Assembly (NCBI GenBank): GCA_900545015.1
Contig: UQXJ01000033.1
Span: 1-14,992 of the forward strand
Direction: 5' to 3'
Length of the DNA stretch: 14,992 bases
Source of the DNA: an uncultured Mollicutes bacterium
Lineage (GTDB): Bacteria; Bacillota_I; Bacilli_A; RFN20; CAG-826
The notes under the pieces: generated by a model
Databases searched by the model: none
What the model was told of the DNA's origin: nothing
Seen by the model: only the letters and a program-made list of their open reading frames with translations
Shown here: piece after piece, positions 13,811 through 14,992 of the stretch
Position numbering within the stretch: position 1 is the stretch's first letter
How the letters are laid out: every line of letters begins with the position of its first letter
Program-made: the position numbers and the translations under genes

Positions 13811-14944
13811 CTATGCTATCCTTAATTGATAGCATTCGAGAGGGTCTAAAAGCCCTCTTTTCTTAAGTCTTTCATTAGTAATTGATTTAGTTATTTCCCA
13901 ACTATTTGCAATTACAAAAAGTCCTTTACGAGAAAACGCAATCATTTTAGCTCTTTCTCTGTGAAGTCCTAATCTAACTAATGCATTAATTCTCCTACTA
14001 ATAGTTTTCCATTGTTTCCAAATTACGACTCTAATTCTTGCTCTAATCCACGGACCAAGCTTTGCCATTAATCTTTTCATATTCCCTAATTTATAGTAAT
14101 TAATCCACCCCTTTAGAGATTGATTAATCTTCTCAATTCTATAAGTAAGGCCAATGCTCCAAGAACGACATAAAAGTTCCTTGAGTTTCCTTTTAAGTCT
14201 CATGAAACTTTCTTGATGTGGTCTTGCTTTCCACTCGTTAGATTTCTTATCTTTCCAAAATGAATAGCCAAGATACTTAAGGTCAATTGGTCTAGCTACA
14301 TGTGTTTTAGTCGCATTTACTTTTAAATGCAACTTAGTCTCTATGTACCTAACAATGTTTCTCATTACCCTATTAGCGGATTGTTCTTTACGACAGAAAA
14401 TAACTATATCATCGACATACCTCACAAAGTTAAGGCCTCTATTTTCTAATTCTTTATCAAGCAAATTAAGCATAATATTACTTAGTAAAGGTGAAAGATT
14501 TCCTCCTTGCGGTGTCCCTACTTCAGTCTTTTCAAATACACCATTAACCATGACACCCGCTTTTAGATACTTCATAATTAGTGAAGTGACATCACTATCA
14601 TTCACTGCATTATCAACAATTCTAATGAGCTTATCATGTGGTACATTGTCAAAGAACTTTTCGAGGTCTAAATCAACTACCCATTCATAGCCTTCATTGA
14701 GTAAAACTAAGCAACGATTTATTGCATCATGACAACTTCTATTTGGTCTAAATCCATATGAGTGTTCACTGAAAGTAGGTTTAAATATAGGTGTTAATTG
14801 TTGCACTAAAGCTTGTTGAATAATTCTATCAACGACAGTTGGAACTCCTAGTTTTCTTATTCCTCCATTAGGTTTTGGTATCTCTACTCTACGAACAGGT
14901 AGAGGTTGATACTCTCTACTTAAAATTTGATTTCTAAGCTGTCG
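13811..14944 (-). pseudogene. ltrA: Group II intron reverse transcriptase/maturase, N-terminus lost
   Basis: Intron-encoded protein that splices and copies the intron. 377 codons remain open after an in-frame TAG at 14947-14945, and another TAA follows further up at 14980-14978. The readable part starts RQLRNQILSREYQP, then has VRRVEIPKPNGG and GVPTVVDRIIQQAL (RT-0/1), YGFRPNRSCHDAI (RT-2), VVDLDLEKFFDNV (RT-3), GTPQGGNLSPLLSNIML (RT-4), the catalytic YVDD (14419-14408) and the thumb/X maturase domain (LKGWINYYKLGNMKRL, RKGLFVIANSW). There is no HNH endonuclease. About 50-80 N-terminal residues are missing. The TAG stands where relatives commonly have Trp (W-x-x-L-R-x-Q-I-L), so TGG to TAG is plausible. 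The only start after the stop, a GTG at 14806, would delete RT-0/1 and is not credible. Confidence 0.8.
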
Positions 14945-14992
14945 CTAGCCTAAATATTTAATGACGATTTTGTCAAATTAAATGATGATATG

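Larger units (their letters stand above)
13736..14992 (-). mobile_element. Group II intron, 3' portion (continues past window end or is truncated)
   Basis: The element consists of the maturase reading frame followed by domains V-VI and a 3' splice boundary at 13736. The 5' part (domains I-III and the 5' exon) is not in the window. The maturase lacks an endonuclease domain and the triad is CGC; both suit class C, which usually inserts after transcription terminators, but the class is not certain. The SDR gene begins 89 bases beyond the boundary. Confidence 0.75.

Noticed and set aside
13811..14806. Intact 331-aa reverse transcriptase starting at GTG 14806
   Set aside because: Clear RT-0/1 homology continues in frame upstream of that GTG, so it is an internal Val codon.

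Overview
The window is about 70-75% A+T. It looks like a low-GC Gram-positive (Bacillota), perhaps a gut-type Erysipelotrichales/RF39-like or Acholeplasma-like lineage; the lineage is my inference. TGA is used as a stop (the second ATPase gene and the SDR gene end in TGA) and the Trp codons I checked in metG are TGG. This is therefore the standard bacterial code, not Mycoplasma code 4. Every gene but one is on the minus strand.

Positions 1-8200 are an accessory, defence-like stretch. On the minus strand it holds a C-terminally cut DUF4143-type AAA ATPase, a complete second DUF4143 ATPase, and an AlbA_2/HATPase_c_4/winged-helix regulator with repeated operator-like sequence at both ends. Then come an XRE-type regulator fused to a six-helix membrane domain and an AbiEi/AbiEii (type IV toxin-antitoxin) pair. 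Between the XRE gene and the AbiE pair lies the only plus-strand gene, an unrecognised protein split by a frameshift and bracketed by a recurring 21-bp repeat that ends in a 23-bp tandem array. Intergenic DNA here is rich in inverted and direct repeats.

Positions 8225-13646 are housekeeping genes: rlmD-type 23S rRNA m5U methyltransferase, a 104-aa protein resembling the C-terminal domain of Met-tRNA formyltransferase, metG (short form), nfo (endonuclease IV), rpmE (L31, zinc-ribbon form) and a short-chain dehydrogenase. Clear Rho-independent hairpins follow metG and rpmE.

Positions 13736-14992 are the 3' part of a group II intron. Domains V and VI are well formed, with a CGC catalytic triad, a two-base bulge and a bulged branch-point A. 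The reverse transcriptase/maturase reading frame has lost its N-terminus at an in-frame TAG. The intron sits 89 bp upstream of the SDR start codon.

I see no tRNA, rRNA or CRISPR array. The strongest leads are the repeat architecture around the AlbA_2 regulator and around the frameshifted plus-strand gene, the stand-alone Fmt-C-like protein beside metG, and the membrane-tethered XRE regulator with its own palindromic operator candidate.
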